A DNA stretch of 46,850 nt from Bacteroidota bacterium. Its GTDB lineage: Bacteria > Bacteroidota > Bacteroidia > Bacteroidales > F082. Every line of letters begins with the position of its first letter. Within the stretch, counting starts at the first letter, position 1. The position numbers were made by a program, and so were the translations under genes. Of this stretch, positions 17,646 through 26,513 are shown in pieces. Location of the stretch: contig WOUZ01000019.1 in the NCBI GenBank assembly GCA_009773165.1, positions 1 to 46,850 of the forward strand, in the 5' to 3' direction. The notes under the pieces are model-generated. The model had not been told where the DNA came from. It searched no databases and worked only from the letters and a program-made list of their open reading frames with translations.

Positions 17646-18899
17646 ATGAAACACATTGAAATAATGGCACCTGTAGGCTCATATGAAGCGCTTACAGCTG
17701 CTGTACAGGCTGGTGCCGGATCTGTTTATTTTGGCGTTGGGAAGCTCAATATGCGTAGCAAATCATCACAGAATTTCAGTCTCGACGATCTGGCTTCCAT
17801 CGCATCCACATGTAACGATAATGGCATAAAGAGCTATGTAACCATCAATACAGTTGTGTTTGACGAGGAATTGGAATCGATGCGACAACTAGTTGATGCT
17901 GTTAAAAAAAATAACATCACGGCAGTAATAGCTTCTGATCAGGCAGTGATACAATATGCCAGAAGTCAGGGTGTTGAGGTTCATATGTCAACACAATGCA
18001 ATATCACCAATATCGAAGCTGTTCGTTATTATGCAAAGTTTGCTGATGTGATGGTGACAGCACGTGAACTTTCTTTAGACCAGGTGAAGGCAATCACGAA
18101 AAGCATCCGGGAGGAACAAATCAAAGGGCCTTCAGGGGAGCTTGTAAAGATTGAAATTTTTGTTCACGGAGCACTTTGCATGGCTGTTTCAGGCAAATGC
18201 TACCTGAGTCTCGATTTATTGAATTCATCGGCCAACCGTGGCGCTTGTCTCCAACCGTGCCGACGTGCCTATACTGTAAAAGATCGTGATGAGCAGGTGG
18301 AGATGGAAGTTGATAATGAGTACATTATGTCGCCAAAGGATTTAAATACGCTAGCATTTCTCGATCGTATTCTGGACGCAGGTGTCGAAGTTCTTAAAAT
18401 CGAAGGTCGGGGACGATCAGCTGAATATGTTAAAACAGTTACGGCAGTTTATCATGAAGCGGTTGATGCTGTTCAGGAAGGAAGGTTCAACGCTGAAAAA
18501 GTAGCCGAATGGAACTCACGTCTTGCTTCGGTTTACAACCGGGGATTTTGGGACGGTTATTATCTTGGAAGAAAAACTGGTGAATGGACCGAAGATTACG
18601 GCTCACAAGCTACCCACAGAAAAGTTTATGTGGGGAAAATCAATAACTATTTTCAAAAAATAGGAGTTGCAGAAATTAAAATGGAAACGCAGTCGCTGGA
18701 AACTGGTGACAAAATTTTGATCATTGGTGCTTCTACCGGTGTTTACGAAGATACTGTGGGTGAAATACGAGTTGATTTACTTCCTGTCGGGAAAACCGTC
18801 AAAGGAGAAAATTGCAGTATTACCGTAAGAGAAACCGTAAGAAGAGGCGATAAAGTGTATAAGCTCGCAGAGGCAAAAGCAGAAGCCAATGAGAACTGA
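17646..18899 (+). CDS. U32 family protein (RNA hydroxylation type, RlhA/TrhP-like)
   Basis: 417 residues. The N-terminal half is a TIM barrel opening with MAPVGSYEALTAAVQAGAGSVYFGVG. Four Cys, C178 (HGALCM), C185 (SGKCY), C201 and C205 (RGACLQPCR), match the iron-sulfur ligands of U32 proteins such as RlhA, which hydroxylates 23S rRNA C2501, and TrhP, which makes 5-hydroxyuridine in tRNA. Although the family is called peptidase U32, these members modify RNA using prephenate. The C-terminal part (residues about 320-410) is a small beta domain. Which RNA is the target cannot be told. The SUF operon that could supply its cluster follows directly. Confidence 0.85.
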   Translation: MKHIEIMAPVGSYEALTAAVQAGAGSVYFGVGKLNMRSKSSQNFSLDDLASIASTCNDNGIKSYVTINTVVFDEELESMRQLVDAVKKNNITAVIASDQAVIQYARSQGVEVHMSTQCNITNIEAVRYYAKFADVMVTARELSLDQVKAITKSIREEQIKGPSGELVKIEIFVHGALCMAVSGKCYLSLDLLNSSANRGACLQPCRRAYTVKDRDEQVEMEVDNEYIMSPKDLNTLAFLDRILDAGVEVLKIEGRGRSAEYVKTVTAVYHEAVDAVQEGRFNAEKVAEWNSRLASVYNRGFWDGYYLGRKTGEWTEDYGSQATHRKVYVGKINNYFQKIGVAEIKMETQSLETGDKILIIGASTGVYEDTVGEIRVDLLPVGKTVKGENCSITVRETVRRGDKVYKLAEAKAEANEN

Positions 18900-18993
18900 T
18901 TTCGTTATGATTCTTTCACTTTTTGCCTCTTGAACAAACACGCCTTATTATGGTTTATGATGTATTACAGACCGCTGTCTGGTATAATTTTCC

Positions 18994-19001
18994 TAACTTT
19001 G
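18994..19001 (+). promoter_or_regulatory. -7 promoter box (TAACTTTG) of the SUF operon
   Basis: TAACTTTG fits TAnnTTTG, 37 bases before the sufB ATG. No IscR- or Fur-like box is recognised around it. Confidence 0.55.
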
Positions 19002-19038
19002 CGGCCTTATTTAAAAACTTTCTAAATAAGCTTTTGCG

Positions 19039-20490
19039 ATGGATGTAACTAACTCTGACAATATACTCGAACAGGTAACAACCAGTGAATACAAATATGG
19101 TTTTTACACTGATATCGAAAATGATATGGCTCCTGTTGGACTCAACGAGAGCACTGTCCGGCTTATCTCAGCCAAAAAACTTGAGCCTGAATGGATGCTC
19201 GAATTCCGCCTTAAAGCCTTTCGCCATTGGCAAAGTCTTCAAGAACCTGAATGGGCACATATTCATTATCCGAAAATAAATTATCAGGACATTATCTATT
19301 ATGCTGCTCCGAAAAAGAAAAAAGAGCTTGCCAGTTTAGATGAGGTTGATCCTGAATTACTTGAGACTTTCAACAAATTAGGCATTTCACTCGACGAACA
19401 AAAAATGTTGTCGGGCGTAGCAGTTGATGCAGTCATCGATAGTGTTTCAGTTAAAACGACTTTCCAGGATACCCTTGCCCGTCATGGAATCATTTTTTGT
19501 TCCTTCAGCGAAGCAGTAAGGGAGCATCCTGAGTTGATAAAAAAATTCATGGGAAGCGTAGTCCCTTATACCGACAACTATTTTGCAGCGTTAAATTCTG
19601 CCGTTTTCAGTGATGGGTCGTTTTGCTATATTCCTGAGGGTGTGCGATGTCCGTTGGAGTTATCAACCTATTTCCGTATTAACGCCGCTAACACCGGGCA
19701 GTTTGAGCGTACACTCATCGTGGCCGAAAAAGGCAGCTATGTAAGTTATATGGAGGGATGTACCGCCCCTCAACGCGACGAAAACCAGCTTCATGCCGCT
19801 ATCGTTGAAATTATTGCCATGGATGATGCCGAAGTCAAATATTCGACAGTACAAAACTGGTATCCGGGTGACAAGGAAGGAAAAGGCGGAGTATACAATT
19901 TTGTAACCAAACGTGGTCTGTGTAAAGGCAAAAGGTCCAAAATAGCATGGACTCAGGTTGAGACAGGTTCAGCCATCACATGGAAATACCCAAGCTGTGT
20001 GCTGATGGGAGATAACTCCATTGGCGAGTTTTATTCCGTTGCAGTCACGAATAACTATCAACAGGCTGATACGGGAACCAAAATGATTCATATCGGCAAA
20101 AACACCCGTAGTACCATCATTTCCAAAGGTATATCGGCAGGTAAGAGTAACAATAGTTACAGGGGTTTGGTAAAAATTCTGTCAGGAGCTACCAATTCCC
20201 GCAATTTTTCACAATGCGACTCTTTACTTCTTGGCGATAAATGTGGTGCTCATACGTTTCCCTACATCGAAGCAAAGAATGAATCGAGTATCATCGAACA
20301 TGAAGCCACAACATCCAAAATATCTGAAGATCAACTTTTCTACTGCAATCAGCGAGGAATTGATACGGAAAAAGCAATTGGATTAATTGTAAACGGCTAT
20401 GCCAAAGAAGTACTCAATAAACTTCCTATGGAATTTGCTGTGGAAGCTCAAAAACTTCTGGCCATAACACTCGAAGGAAGTGTTGGTTAG
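19039..20490 (+). CDS. sufB: SufB, Fe-S cluster assembly scaffold
   Basis: 483 residues, the usual SufB length. SufB, with SufC and SufD, builds Fe-S clusters in the cytoplasm and accepts sulfur from SufS/SufE. Visible family blocks: [38 protein letters not shown], the beta-helix core [28 protein letters not shown] (the cluster/sulfur-accepting Cys region) and [13 protein letters not shown] near the C-terminus. First gene of sufB-C-D-S-E plus a DUF59 gene, all on the plus strand with short gaps (42, 9, 7, 43 and 15 bases). Confidence 0.97.
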   Translation: MDVTNSDNILEQVTTSEYKYGFYTDIENDMAPVGLNESTVRLISAKKLEPEWMLEFRLKAFRHWQSLQEPEWAHIHYPKINYQDIIYYAAPKKKKELASLDEVDPELLETFNKLGISLDEQKMLSGVAVDAVIDSVSVKTTFQDTLARHGIIFCSFSEAVREHPELIKKFMGSVVPYTDNYFAALNSAVFSDGSFCYIPEGVRCPLELSTYFRINAANTGQFERTLIVAEKGSYVSYMEGCTAPQRDENQLHAAIVEIIAMDDAEVKYSTVQNWYPGDKEGKGGVYNFVTKRGLCKGKRSKIAWTQVETGSAITWKYPSCVLMGDNSIGEFYSVAVTNNYQQADTGTKMIHIGKNTRSTIISKGISAGKSNNSYRGLVKILSGATNSRNFSQCDSLLLGDKCGAHTFPYIEAKNESSIIEHEATTSKISEDQLFYCNQRGIDTEKAIGLIVNGYAKEVLNKLPMEFAVEAQKLLAITLEGSVG

Positions 20491-20532
20491 TCATCTGAAA
20501 TACTTATAATGAAACTATAATTTTCACATAAT

Positions 20533-21288
20533 ATGTTACTCAATATAAAGAACTTACACGTTGAAATCGACGGTAAGGAAATCATCAAAGGGTTAAATCT
20601 GGGAGTCAATAAAGGAGAGGTTCATGCCATCATGGGGCCTAACGGTACGGGCAAAAGCACGCTTGCTGCAGCCATAACCGGCCGCGAAGGTTATGATATC
20701 ACAGAAGGTGAAATCTGGTTCAAAGGAACCAATATCATTGAAATGGATCCTGACGAAAGAGCCAATCTCGGTATTTTCCTAAGTTTTCAATATCCTGTTG
20801 AAATTCCCGGCGTGAGCATGACCAATTTCATGCGTACCGCCATCAATGCAAAAAGGGAATATAACGGGCAGCCTACAATACCAGCCGGTGAATTCCTGAA
20901 GATGATGGAAGAAAAGAAAAACCTTGTAGAAATTCATTCCAAGCTCACAAACCGTTCAGTAAATGAAGGTTTCTCGGGTGGAGAGAAAAAACGTAACGAG
21001 ATTTTTCAAATGGCAATGCTCGAACCTTCGCTTGCCATACTCGATGAAACGGATTCAGGACTCGACATTGATGCACTTAAAGTTGTTGCCAAAGGTGTGA
21101 ATCAGTTACGATCACAGGAAAATGCCTTTGTCATCATCACGCACTATCAACGTCTGCTTGATTATATCATTCCTGATTTTGTGCATGTACTTTACGATGG
21201 AAAAATTGTAAAAACAGGTGGAAAAAACTTAGCCCTTGAACTGGAAGCCAAAGGCTATGAATGGATTAAAGAACAACAATTCGTTTAG
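20533..21288 (+). CDS. sufC: SufC, Fe-S assembly ATPase
   Basis: 251 residues, an ABC-type ATPase. Walker A is GPNGTGKST (G35-T43), the Q loop SFQYPVEIPG, the SufC-type signature NEGFSGGEKKRNEI and Walker B LAILDETDSGLDID, where the final DETDSGLD is the SufC form. The H loop is IITHYQRLL. It is cytoplasmic and drives conformational change in SufBCD by ATP hydrolysis; there is no membrane partner. It sits between sufB and sufD as in most SUF operons. Confidence 0.97.
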   Translation: MLLNIKNLHVEIDGKEIIKGLNLGVNKGEVHAIMGPNGTGKSTLAAAITGREGYDITEGEIWFKGTNIIEMDPDERANLGIFLSFQYPVEIPGVSMTNFMRTAINAKREYNGQPTIPAGEFLKMMEEKKNLVEIHSKLTNRSVNEGFSGGEKKRNEIFQMAMLEPSLAILDETDSGLDIDALKVVAKGVNQLRSQENAFVIITHYQRLLDYIIPDFVHVLYDGKIVKTGGKNLALELEAKGYEWIKEQQFV

Positions 21289-21297
21289 CTCATCTGT

Positions 21298-22716
21298 ATG
21301 AAAACACAGGAAACAGACCAGTTCATAGGACTGGAAGAGCTGCTGATTCATCAGTTTGAAACGCATTCGGAGCTGCTGACAGCTAATGATACGCCAAAAG
21401 TAAAAGCTCTAAGACTTAAACATTTCGATGCCTTCCGGACAAAAGGCTTTCCCGACAGCAGCCAGGAAAAATGGAGGTTCACCGAAATTGAAACTGCATT
21501 GGATCAGGAGTTTAAACATGTTATTAAAGAAGTTAAAACTGATCGAAATATTGAAGAACTTTTCCGCTGTGAGGTTCATAACTTCAAATCGGAAATCATT
21601 TCTGTTCTAAACGGATGGTATCACAGCGAAAAGGGCGACCTTTTTACCAACGATGAAGGCGTTATTTATGGTTCACTCAAGGCCGCCAAATTAGCTTATC
21701 CCGGGTTGTTCGATACCTATTTCGGCGAAATCGCGCATAGCGAAAACAACAGTTTTGTTGACCTCAATACGGCTATGGCACAGGATGGCGTTTTCATTTA
21801 TGTGCCTGCAGGTATAGAAGCCTCTAAAACATTGCAGATCATCAAGATGATCGACCTGAATGAGAATATTTTTGTTCAAAACCGACAACTCATTATTCTT
21901 GAGGCCAATAGCAAACTTAGCCTTATGCACTGTGATGACTCTATCAATCATCATAGCAGTCTGGTTAACACTGTCACAGAGGTATTTGTTGGCGAAAACG
22001 CTCATTTTGAACTCTATAAACTTCAGAATCTAAACGATGCATCCGGCTTGATCAACTCCACATTTGTCAGGCAGGCAGCAGGAAGCACCATCAAAACCAA
22101 TACCTTAACATTTAATTGTGGTCTGATCCGCAACAATATTGAGGTTTCGCTGAATGGAAAAGGCGCACATGCCGATGTACTTGGATTGTACCTGATGGAT
22201 AAACAACAGCATGTTGATAATCAAATTCGCATTCTGCACAACGAGCCAAATTGCACCAGCAATGAGTTGTTTAAAGGTATCCTTGATGATGAAGCATCGG
22301 CAGTTTTCAATGGTTACATCTATGTGAAAAAAGACGCCCAGAAAACTAATGCCTACCAGAACAACAAAAACATACTTCTCAAACCAACGGCTACAATTAA
22401 CACCATGCCGTTTCTCGAAATCTATGCCGACGATGTGAAATGCAGCCATGGCGCTACCATCGGACAGCTGGATCAGGAAGCCATGTTTTACCTGCGGTCG
22501 CGGGGAATTAGTCAGTCCAATGCCAGATTATTGCTCATGTATGCTTTCGCAGCTGATGTGATAAACTCCATAAGCATCGAAGGACTAAAAACGCGTATCG
22601 ACGATATGGTGAAAAAACGTTTAAGAGGCGAGCTTTCGGTATGCGAAAAATGTGTGCTTCATTGTGGTTCACCCGAAAAAGAATACCATTTCGATATTGA
22701 CCTGAGTAAACTCTAA
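21298..22716 (+). CDS. sufD: SufD, Fe-S cluster assembly protein
   Basis: 472 residues. It pairs with SufB and SufC. Family blocks: WRFTEIE near the N-terminus, the central beta helix (NLNDASGLINSTFVRQAAGSTIKTN), and the conserved EIYADDVKCSHGATIGQLDQEAMFYLRSRGI with the functionally important His. The C-terminal tail is unusual: after KKRLRGELSV it has C-x2-C-x3-C (CEKCVLHC) and then an acidic end. The E. coli SufD lacks these Cys as far as I recall; the cluster could bind metal or a cluster. The gene starts 9 bases after sufC and ends 7 bases before sufS. Confidence 0.95.
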   Translation: MKTQETDQFIGLEELLIHQFETHSELLTANDTPKVKALRLKHFDAFRTKGFPDSSQEKWRFTEIETALDQEFKHVIKEVKTDRNIEELFRCEVHNFKSEIISVLNGWYHSEKGDLFTNDEGVIYGSLKAAKLAYPGLFDTYFGEIAHSENNSFVDLNTAMAQDGVFIYVPAGIEASKTLQIIKMIDLNENIFVQNRQLIILEANSKLSLMHCDDSINHHSSLVNTVTEVFVGENAHFELYKLQNLNDASGLINSTFVRQAAGSTIKTNTLTFNCGLIRNNIEVSLNGKGAHADVLGLYLMDKQQHVDNQIRILHNEPNCTSNELFKGILDDEASAVFNGYIYVKKDAQKTNAYQNNKNILLKPTATINTMPFLEIYADDVKCSHGATIGQLDQEAMFYLRSRGISQSNARLLLMYAFAADVINSISIEGLKTRIDDMVKKRLRGELSVCEKCVLHCGSPEKEYHFDIDLSKL

Positions 22717-22723
22717 AAATATT

Positions 22724-23950
22724 ATGAACCCAAATCTGGATGTTTCTGCAATTCGGGCCGACTTCCCTGCCTTACATCAGCAGGTTTTCAAAAAACCACT
22801 GGTTTATCTCGACAATGCAGCAACTACCCAAAAACCAAAAGTTGTAATTGAACGGTTGCAACATTATTACGAGCTGGAAAACAGCAACATACACAGGGGT
22901 GTTCATCATCTAAGTCAACAGGCTACAGTTGCATTTGAGCAAGCTCGAAAAACCATTGCTGAATTAGTTCATGCAGCCAATTCTTATGAAATCATCTTCA
23001 CCCGTGGCACAACCGAGTCCGTGAATCTTGTTGCCTCTTCCCTTGGCCGTTTGCTGATGAAAAAAGGCGATCATGTTCTGGTTACAGCCATTGAACATCA
23101 TAGTAATATGGTACCCTGGCAGCAACTATGCGAGCAATACGACTCAAATCTTTTAGTAGCACGTTTCGATCAACAGGGTGTGATTGATCTTGAGCATTAC
23201 CAGCAACTTTTGGAAAAAAGGCCAAAAATTGTTGCTATAGCGCATATATCCAATGCTTTAGGAACTATCAATCCGGTGAAAGAAATGATAAGCATGGCGC
23301 ACAAACTGGATATTCCTGTTTTGGTTGACGGAGCTCAGTCCATAGCTCATTGCCCAATCGATGTTCAGGATTTGGATTGTGACTTTTATGCTTTCTCAGC
23401 TCATAAAGCCTACGGACCTATGGGTATCGGAGTTTTATATGGCAAAGAAAAATGGCTCGAAAAGATGCCACCTTATCAGTTTGGGGGAGAAATGGTAGAT
23501 CAGGTTAGCTTTGAAAAAACCAGTTTCAACTGCCTTCCTTTCAAATTTGAAGCCGGAACTCCCAATGTGGGCGGTGTTTTAGGAATGGAAACGGCAATGA
23601 ATTACATCCTTGAAAAAGGATATGATGCCATAGCAGCACACGAAAACGCTTTGCTTGCCTACGCTACCCAACAACTCAAAAACATTGAAGGCTTGCGGAT
23701 TTTTGGTGAATCACCAAATAAAGCATCGGTGATTTCTTTTTTGGTACATGAGATTCATCCCTTTGATTTGGGTACTTTATTGGATAAAATGGGCATAGCC
23801 TTGCGAACAGGACATCATTGTGCTCAACCTATCATGGACTTCTACAACATTCCTGGTACAGTAAGAGCTTCATTTGCAATGTATAACACTTTCGAAGAAG
23901 TTGACGTGCTGATACAGGCAATAAAGAAAGCGTCGGCCATGTTGAGGTGA
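22724..23950 (+). CDS. sufS: SufS, cysteine desulfurase
   Basis: 408 residues, a fold-type I PLP enzyme that takes sulfur from cysteine for Fe-S assembly. The PLP Lys is in FYAFSAHKAYGPMGIG, the PLP-phosphate region in ITRGTTESVNLVAS-like FTRGTTESVN, and the substrate His in AIEHHSNMVPW. The catalytic Cys is in the RTGHHCAQPIMDFY loop, the short-loop type II form expected of SufS, which needs SufE as its sulfur acceptor. That acceptor is encoded next. Confidence 0.97.
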   Translation: MNPNLDVSAIRADFPALHQQVFKKPLVYLDNAATTQKPKVVIERLQHYYELENSNIHRGVHHLSQQATVAFEQARKTIAELVHAANSYEIIFTRGTTESVNLVASSLGRLLMKKGDHVLVTAIEHHSNMVPWQQLCEQYDSNLLVARFDQQGVIDLEHYQQLLEKRPKIVAIAHISNALGTINPVKEMISMAHKLDIPVLVDGAQSIAHCPIDVQDLDCDFYAFSAHKAYGPMGIGVLYGKEKWLEKMPPYQFGGEMVDQVSFEKTSFNCLPFKFEAGTPNVGGVLGMETAMNYILEKGYDAIAAHENALLAYATQQLKNIEGLRIFGESPNKASVISFLVHEIHPFDLGTLLDKMGIALRTGHHCAQPIMDFYNIPGTVRASFAMYNTFEEVDVLIQAIKKASAMLR

Positions 23951-23993
23951 TAATCCGAATTTAACTTGCTGAAAATCATCTAAAAAGAAAAAT

Positions 23994-24416
23994 ATGAGCA
24001 TCGAATCCATTCAACAAACTATCATTGATGAATTTTCGTCCTTCGACGACTGGATGGACAAGTATAACCTCCTGATCGAGATGGGAAAAGACACTCCAAT
24101 GATAGAGGCACAATATAAAACAAATAATCACTTGATAAGTGGCTGTCAATCACGCGTATGGCTACATGCTTCCTATCGTGATGGCAAGGTATACTTTACC
24201 GCTGACAGCGATGCAGTAATCACTAAAGGTATTGTAAACCTGCTGATTCGGGTGTTTTCCGAACAGACGCCAGATGCCATATTGAATGTCGATTTGGGAT
24301 TTCTGGATAAAATAGGATTAAAAGAACACTTGTCACCAACCCGATCCAACGGGTTGCTTTCAATGGTAAAACAGATGAAGATGTATGCACAAGTGTTTAA
24401 ACTCAAAAATGGATAA
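23994..24416 (+). CDS. sufE: SufE, sulfur acceptor
   Basis: 140 residues. The sulfur-accepting Cys is in NNHLISGCQSRVWLHA, the SufE signature, and SFDDWMDKYNLLIEMGKD at the N-terminus is also typical. It takes persulfide from SufS and passes it to SufB in the cytoplasm. It starts 43 bases after sufS. In contrast to E. coli, it lies downstream of sufS within the same operon. Confidence 0.95.
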   Translation: MSIESIQQTIIDEFSSFDDWMDKYNLLIEMGKDTPMIEAQYKTNNHLISGCQSRVWLHASYRDGKVYFTADSDAVITKGIVNLLIRVFSEQTPDAILNVDLGFLDKIGLKEHLSPTRSNGLLSMVKQMKMYAQVFKLKNG

Positions 24417-24431
24417 TTCAAAAATAAACAT

Positions 24432-24752
24432 ATGACAACAAGTGAACGCCGAGCCATTGAGGTAGATGTAATCACCGTTTTACGAACCATATACGACCCT
24501 GAGATCCCGGTAAATATTTATGAATTAGGTCTCATATATGAAATCAGTATTACCGACGAAGCCGATGTAAAAGTCTTGATGACACTTACTTCGCCAAATT
24601 GTCCCGTTGCAGAAAGCTTGCCGCAGGAAGTAAAAGAAAAGATCAATCTGGTTAAAAATATCCGGTCCGCAGATGTAGAATTAACTTTTGAGCCATCGTG
24701 GGATCAAAGCATGCTGAGCGAAGAGGCAAAACTTGAGCTCGGTTTTCTTTAA
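24432..24752 (+). CDS. SUF-associated DUF59/MIP18 protein
   Basis: 106 residues, all one DUF59 (MIP18-like) domain: IDVITVLRTIYDPEIPVNIYELGLIYEI-type N-terminus, then VKVLMTLTSPNCPVAESLP with the conserved Cys, and the C-terminal LTFEPSWDQSMLSEEAKLELGF. This is the SUF-system accessory protein found at the end of Bacteroidetes suf operons and similar to SufT. Its role is in maturation or delivery of Fe-S clusters; the mechanism is not settled. Last gene of the operon, convergent with the minus-strand gene at 24822. Confidence 0.93.
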   Translation: MTTSERRAIEVDVITVLRTIYDPEIPVNIYELGLIYEISITDEADVKVLMTLTSPNCPVAESLPQEVKEKINLVKNIRSADVELTFEPSWDQSMLSEEAKLELGFL

Positions 24753-24821
24753 TTGGCAACTGATTTTTTCAGCTTAATCTGATAATCAAGTTGGCAACAA
24801 GTTACTAAGCAAGGTGTATTT

Positions 24822-25895
24822 TCATTTTACCCGAAAGATATAAATCTCTTTCAGGGCTTTAACTGAACGGTCAGCAAAAAAATCAGATGGCATAAAAATA
24901 CGAAACCTGCCTCCGTCGCTCTCATCGTTGCATTCGTCTAAAATTGGTGAAACTTGATCCGTTCGATTAAACAACTCACTGCAGCTGAATATACTACGAT
25001 ATCCGTCAACACTTACAAAACAAAGCAAACCAGTCCGTAACAGCTCATCATCTATTGTGACACTACCTTTCAGAACTTCATCAAGCGCTGGTCCCCGAAA
25101 CGATCCTGAAGGATGGTAACCCATTCCCATTCCATAAAATAATGTTTCGTAAGTTCTCATATCCTTTCCATGATTATTATCAATTTGAGCAGTCTGCCCG
25201 TCCTCTATCACAATCTTTATAGAAGGACTGTGTAAAGGTTTCATGTTTCTCTGAATAGCATATTCTTTACGATCGAACGACCTGACAGTAATTTTTGTTG
25301 GGTTGACAAGCTGACGAGAGTTGCGCAGATCGCCACTTGCAACAATTTTCCAGTCAGTATCTTTTGGATAATCAACTGTTTTTTTATGGGGATTAACCTG
25401 ACTTCCACCGGTAGCAATTAACACCTGATGCAGATTGTTAGTTTGAAATATCTCACTCCACGAAAACACAATACGTTCGCCTGCAGCATTTTCAATTTCG
25501 ATATAAGTATCAATAACAGGACGAAACTGTTCTGCATTTTTTTTCTGAAGAAGAAAGGGATTCAGAATATCAAGCAAGGAATAACCTGTATAACGGTAAG
25601 CTCCAATAAACTCAACACTATCGTTTATAACCTTTGACTCTTTAATGACCACTTCGTGCATGTACAATTTTTCAAGTGATACCATCCCTGGACTTGCTAC
25701 CTCGCCCACAACTTCCAGTGATCCTGCTTTCATTTTATAACCTTCTGAACTGTGGTACATACTATTTCCATTTACTTGAATGGTTGCGGCAGAAATACCA
25801 TCAATTGGCCTGTCGGATGCAATTCTAATCCATAAAAACACTGCGATTAGGATTACGGTTATTAGGATTATGGTAAGTTTTTTCATCTTATTCAT
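24822..25895 (-). CDS. Membrane-anchored protein with two sulfite-oxidase-fold repeats
   Basis: 357 residues from ATG 25895 (a longer frame begins at 25949 but would cross the operator at 25896-25928; ATG 25886 is also possible). An N-terminal hydrophobic stretch (residues 7-24) is a signal anchor, so the rest is periplasmic. Two halves look alike and like the molybdopterin-binding (SUOX) fold: YTGYSLLDIL with VFSWSEIF in the first, FRGPALDEVL with GYRSIFSCSELF in the second. Only three Cys are present (C292, C305, C322), and none sits in a clear molybdenum-ligand motif, so enzyme activity is doubtful; binding a pterin or oxyanion is a guess. A ModE-like box lies directly ahead of the start codon. 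Convergent with the SUF operon. Confidence 0.68.
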   Translation of the reverse strand: MNKMKKLTIILITVILIAVFLWIRIASDRPIDGISAATIQVNGNSMYHSSEGYKMKAGSLEVVGEVASPGMVSLEKLYMHEVVIKESKVINDSVEFIGAYRYTGYSLLDILNPFLLQKKNAEQFRPVIDTYIEIENAAGERIVFSWSEIFQTNNLHQVLIATGGSQVNPHKKTVDYPKDTDWKIVASGDLRNSRQLVNPTKITVRSFDRKEYAIQRNMKPLHSPSIKIVIEDGQTAQIDNNHGKDMRTYETLFYGMGMGYHPSGSFRGPALDEVLKGSVTIDDELLRTGLLCFVSVDGYRSIFSCSELFNRTDQVSPILDECNDESDGGRFRIFMPSDFFADRSVKALKEIYIFRVK

Positions 25896-25928
25896 TTTTG
25901 CGTTATGTATTTTCTGCATATCGCAAAA
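25896..25928. promoter_or_regulatory. ModE-like inverted repeat, site A
   Basis: Arms TTTTGCGTTATGTA (25896-25909) and TGCATATCGCAAAA (25915-25928) around the 5-base spacer TTTTC; 12 of 14 positions are complementary. The half-sites CGTTATGTA and TGCATATCG resemble the CGTTATnT / AnATAACG halves of ModE operators. It touches the start codon of the minus-strand gene and overlaps a possible GAATTTTG -7 element (minus strand, 25924-25931), a position suited to repression. The ModE-like gene starts 176 bases to its right. Confidence 0.6.
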
Positions 25929-26003
25929 TTCCAACTTTTCTACATACAAATAACCGCTAAAAGCTATTTAAACAGGTTCTAAATATTAAGAAATTTATTT
26001 ATA

Positions 26004-26011
26004 TATATTTG
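26004..26011 (+). promoter_or_regulatory. Possible -7 box (TATATTTG) of the ModE-like regulator
   Basis: TATATTTG fits TAnnTTTG. A poorer box, TAATCTTG, lies at 26082-26089, closer to the ATG at 26104. Either could serve. Confidence 0.35.
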
Positions 26012-26103
26012 GTATTCAATGATATAATATAAGAAACAAAAACATAGGTTTGAGCTTTGTTTGTTTGAATGAATATTTCTTTAATCTTGTAAAAAAAATA
26101 GTC

Positions 26104-26475
26104 ATGTCAGATGATCTTCATTTGAGGTTAAAGTACAAATTCTGGATTGAAACAAGTCTGGGAGAAAGTATTTTGGGTGAAGGGAAATGGCTGCTGCTCA
26201 AAGCTATAAGAGACACAGGTTCGCTGCAAGCTGCTGTAAAAGAAAGAGGTTATGCTTATCGGCAGACCTGGGAAAATCTTAAAAAAATAGAGGATAAGCT
26301 TGGCTTTCAGCTGATTGAAAAAAACAGAGGAGGTGAGCAAGGAGGTCATACAAAGCTTACAACGAAAGGTGAAATGGTGGTTTCATTTTTCGATGAACTG
26401 TATGAGCAAGCCAATCCCGAAATAGAAAAGTTGTTTCAACACATGTTGGATAACCTGCAAAAACTTAAGGATTAA
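26104..26475 (+). CDS. ModE-like one-domain winged-helix regulator
   Basis: 123 residues from ATG 26104; a TTG 18 codons upstream would add residues outside the domain. The whole protein matches the DNA-binding N-terminus of ModE: GKWLLLKAIRDTGSLQAAV, then YAYRQTWENLKKIEDKLG (the recognition helix area) and the glycine-rich wing NRGGEQGGHTKLTTKGE. E. coli ModE has two C-terminal Mop domains that bind molybdate; these are absent here, so the signal must be sensed in another way or by a partner. It is divergent from the sulfite-oxidase-fold gene and convergent with the TonB-receptor operon. Two ModE-like boxes lie beside those targets. Likely a transcription regulator of this locus. Confidence 0.85.
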   Translation: MSDDLHLRLKYKFWIETSLGESILGEGKWLLLKAIRDTGSLQAAVKERGYAYRQTWENLKKIEDKLGFQLIEKNRGGEQGGHTKLTTKGEMVVSFFDELYEQANPEIEKLFQHMLDNLQKLKD

Positions 26476-26513
26476 CACCTCTAAAGCAGCAGAATTAATC
26501 TACTTTTCGAGAA

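Noticed and set aside
24753-24821. TTGGCAAC direct repeats between the SUF operon and the sulfite-oxidase-fold gene as an attachment site
   Set aside because: Two 8-base copies in a short convergent gap, with no integrase or tRNA nearby; nothing supports mobility.
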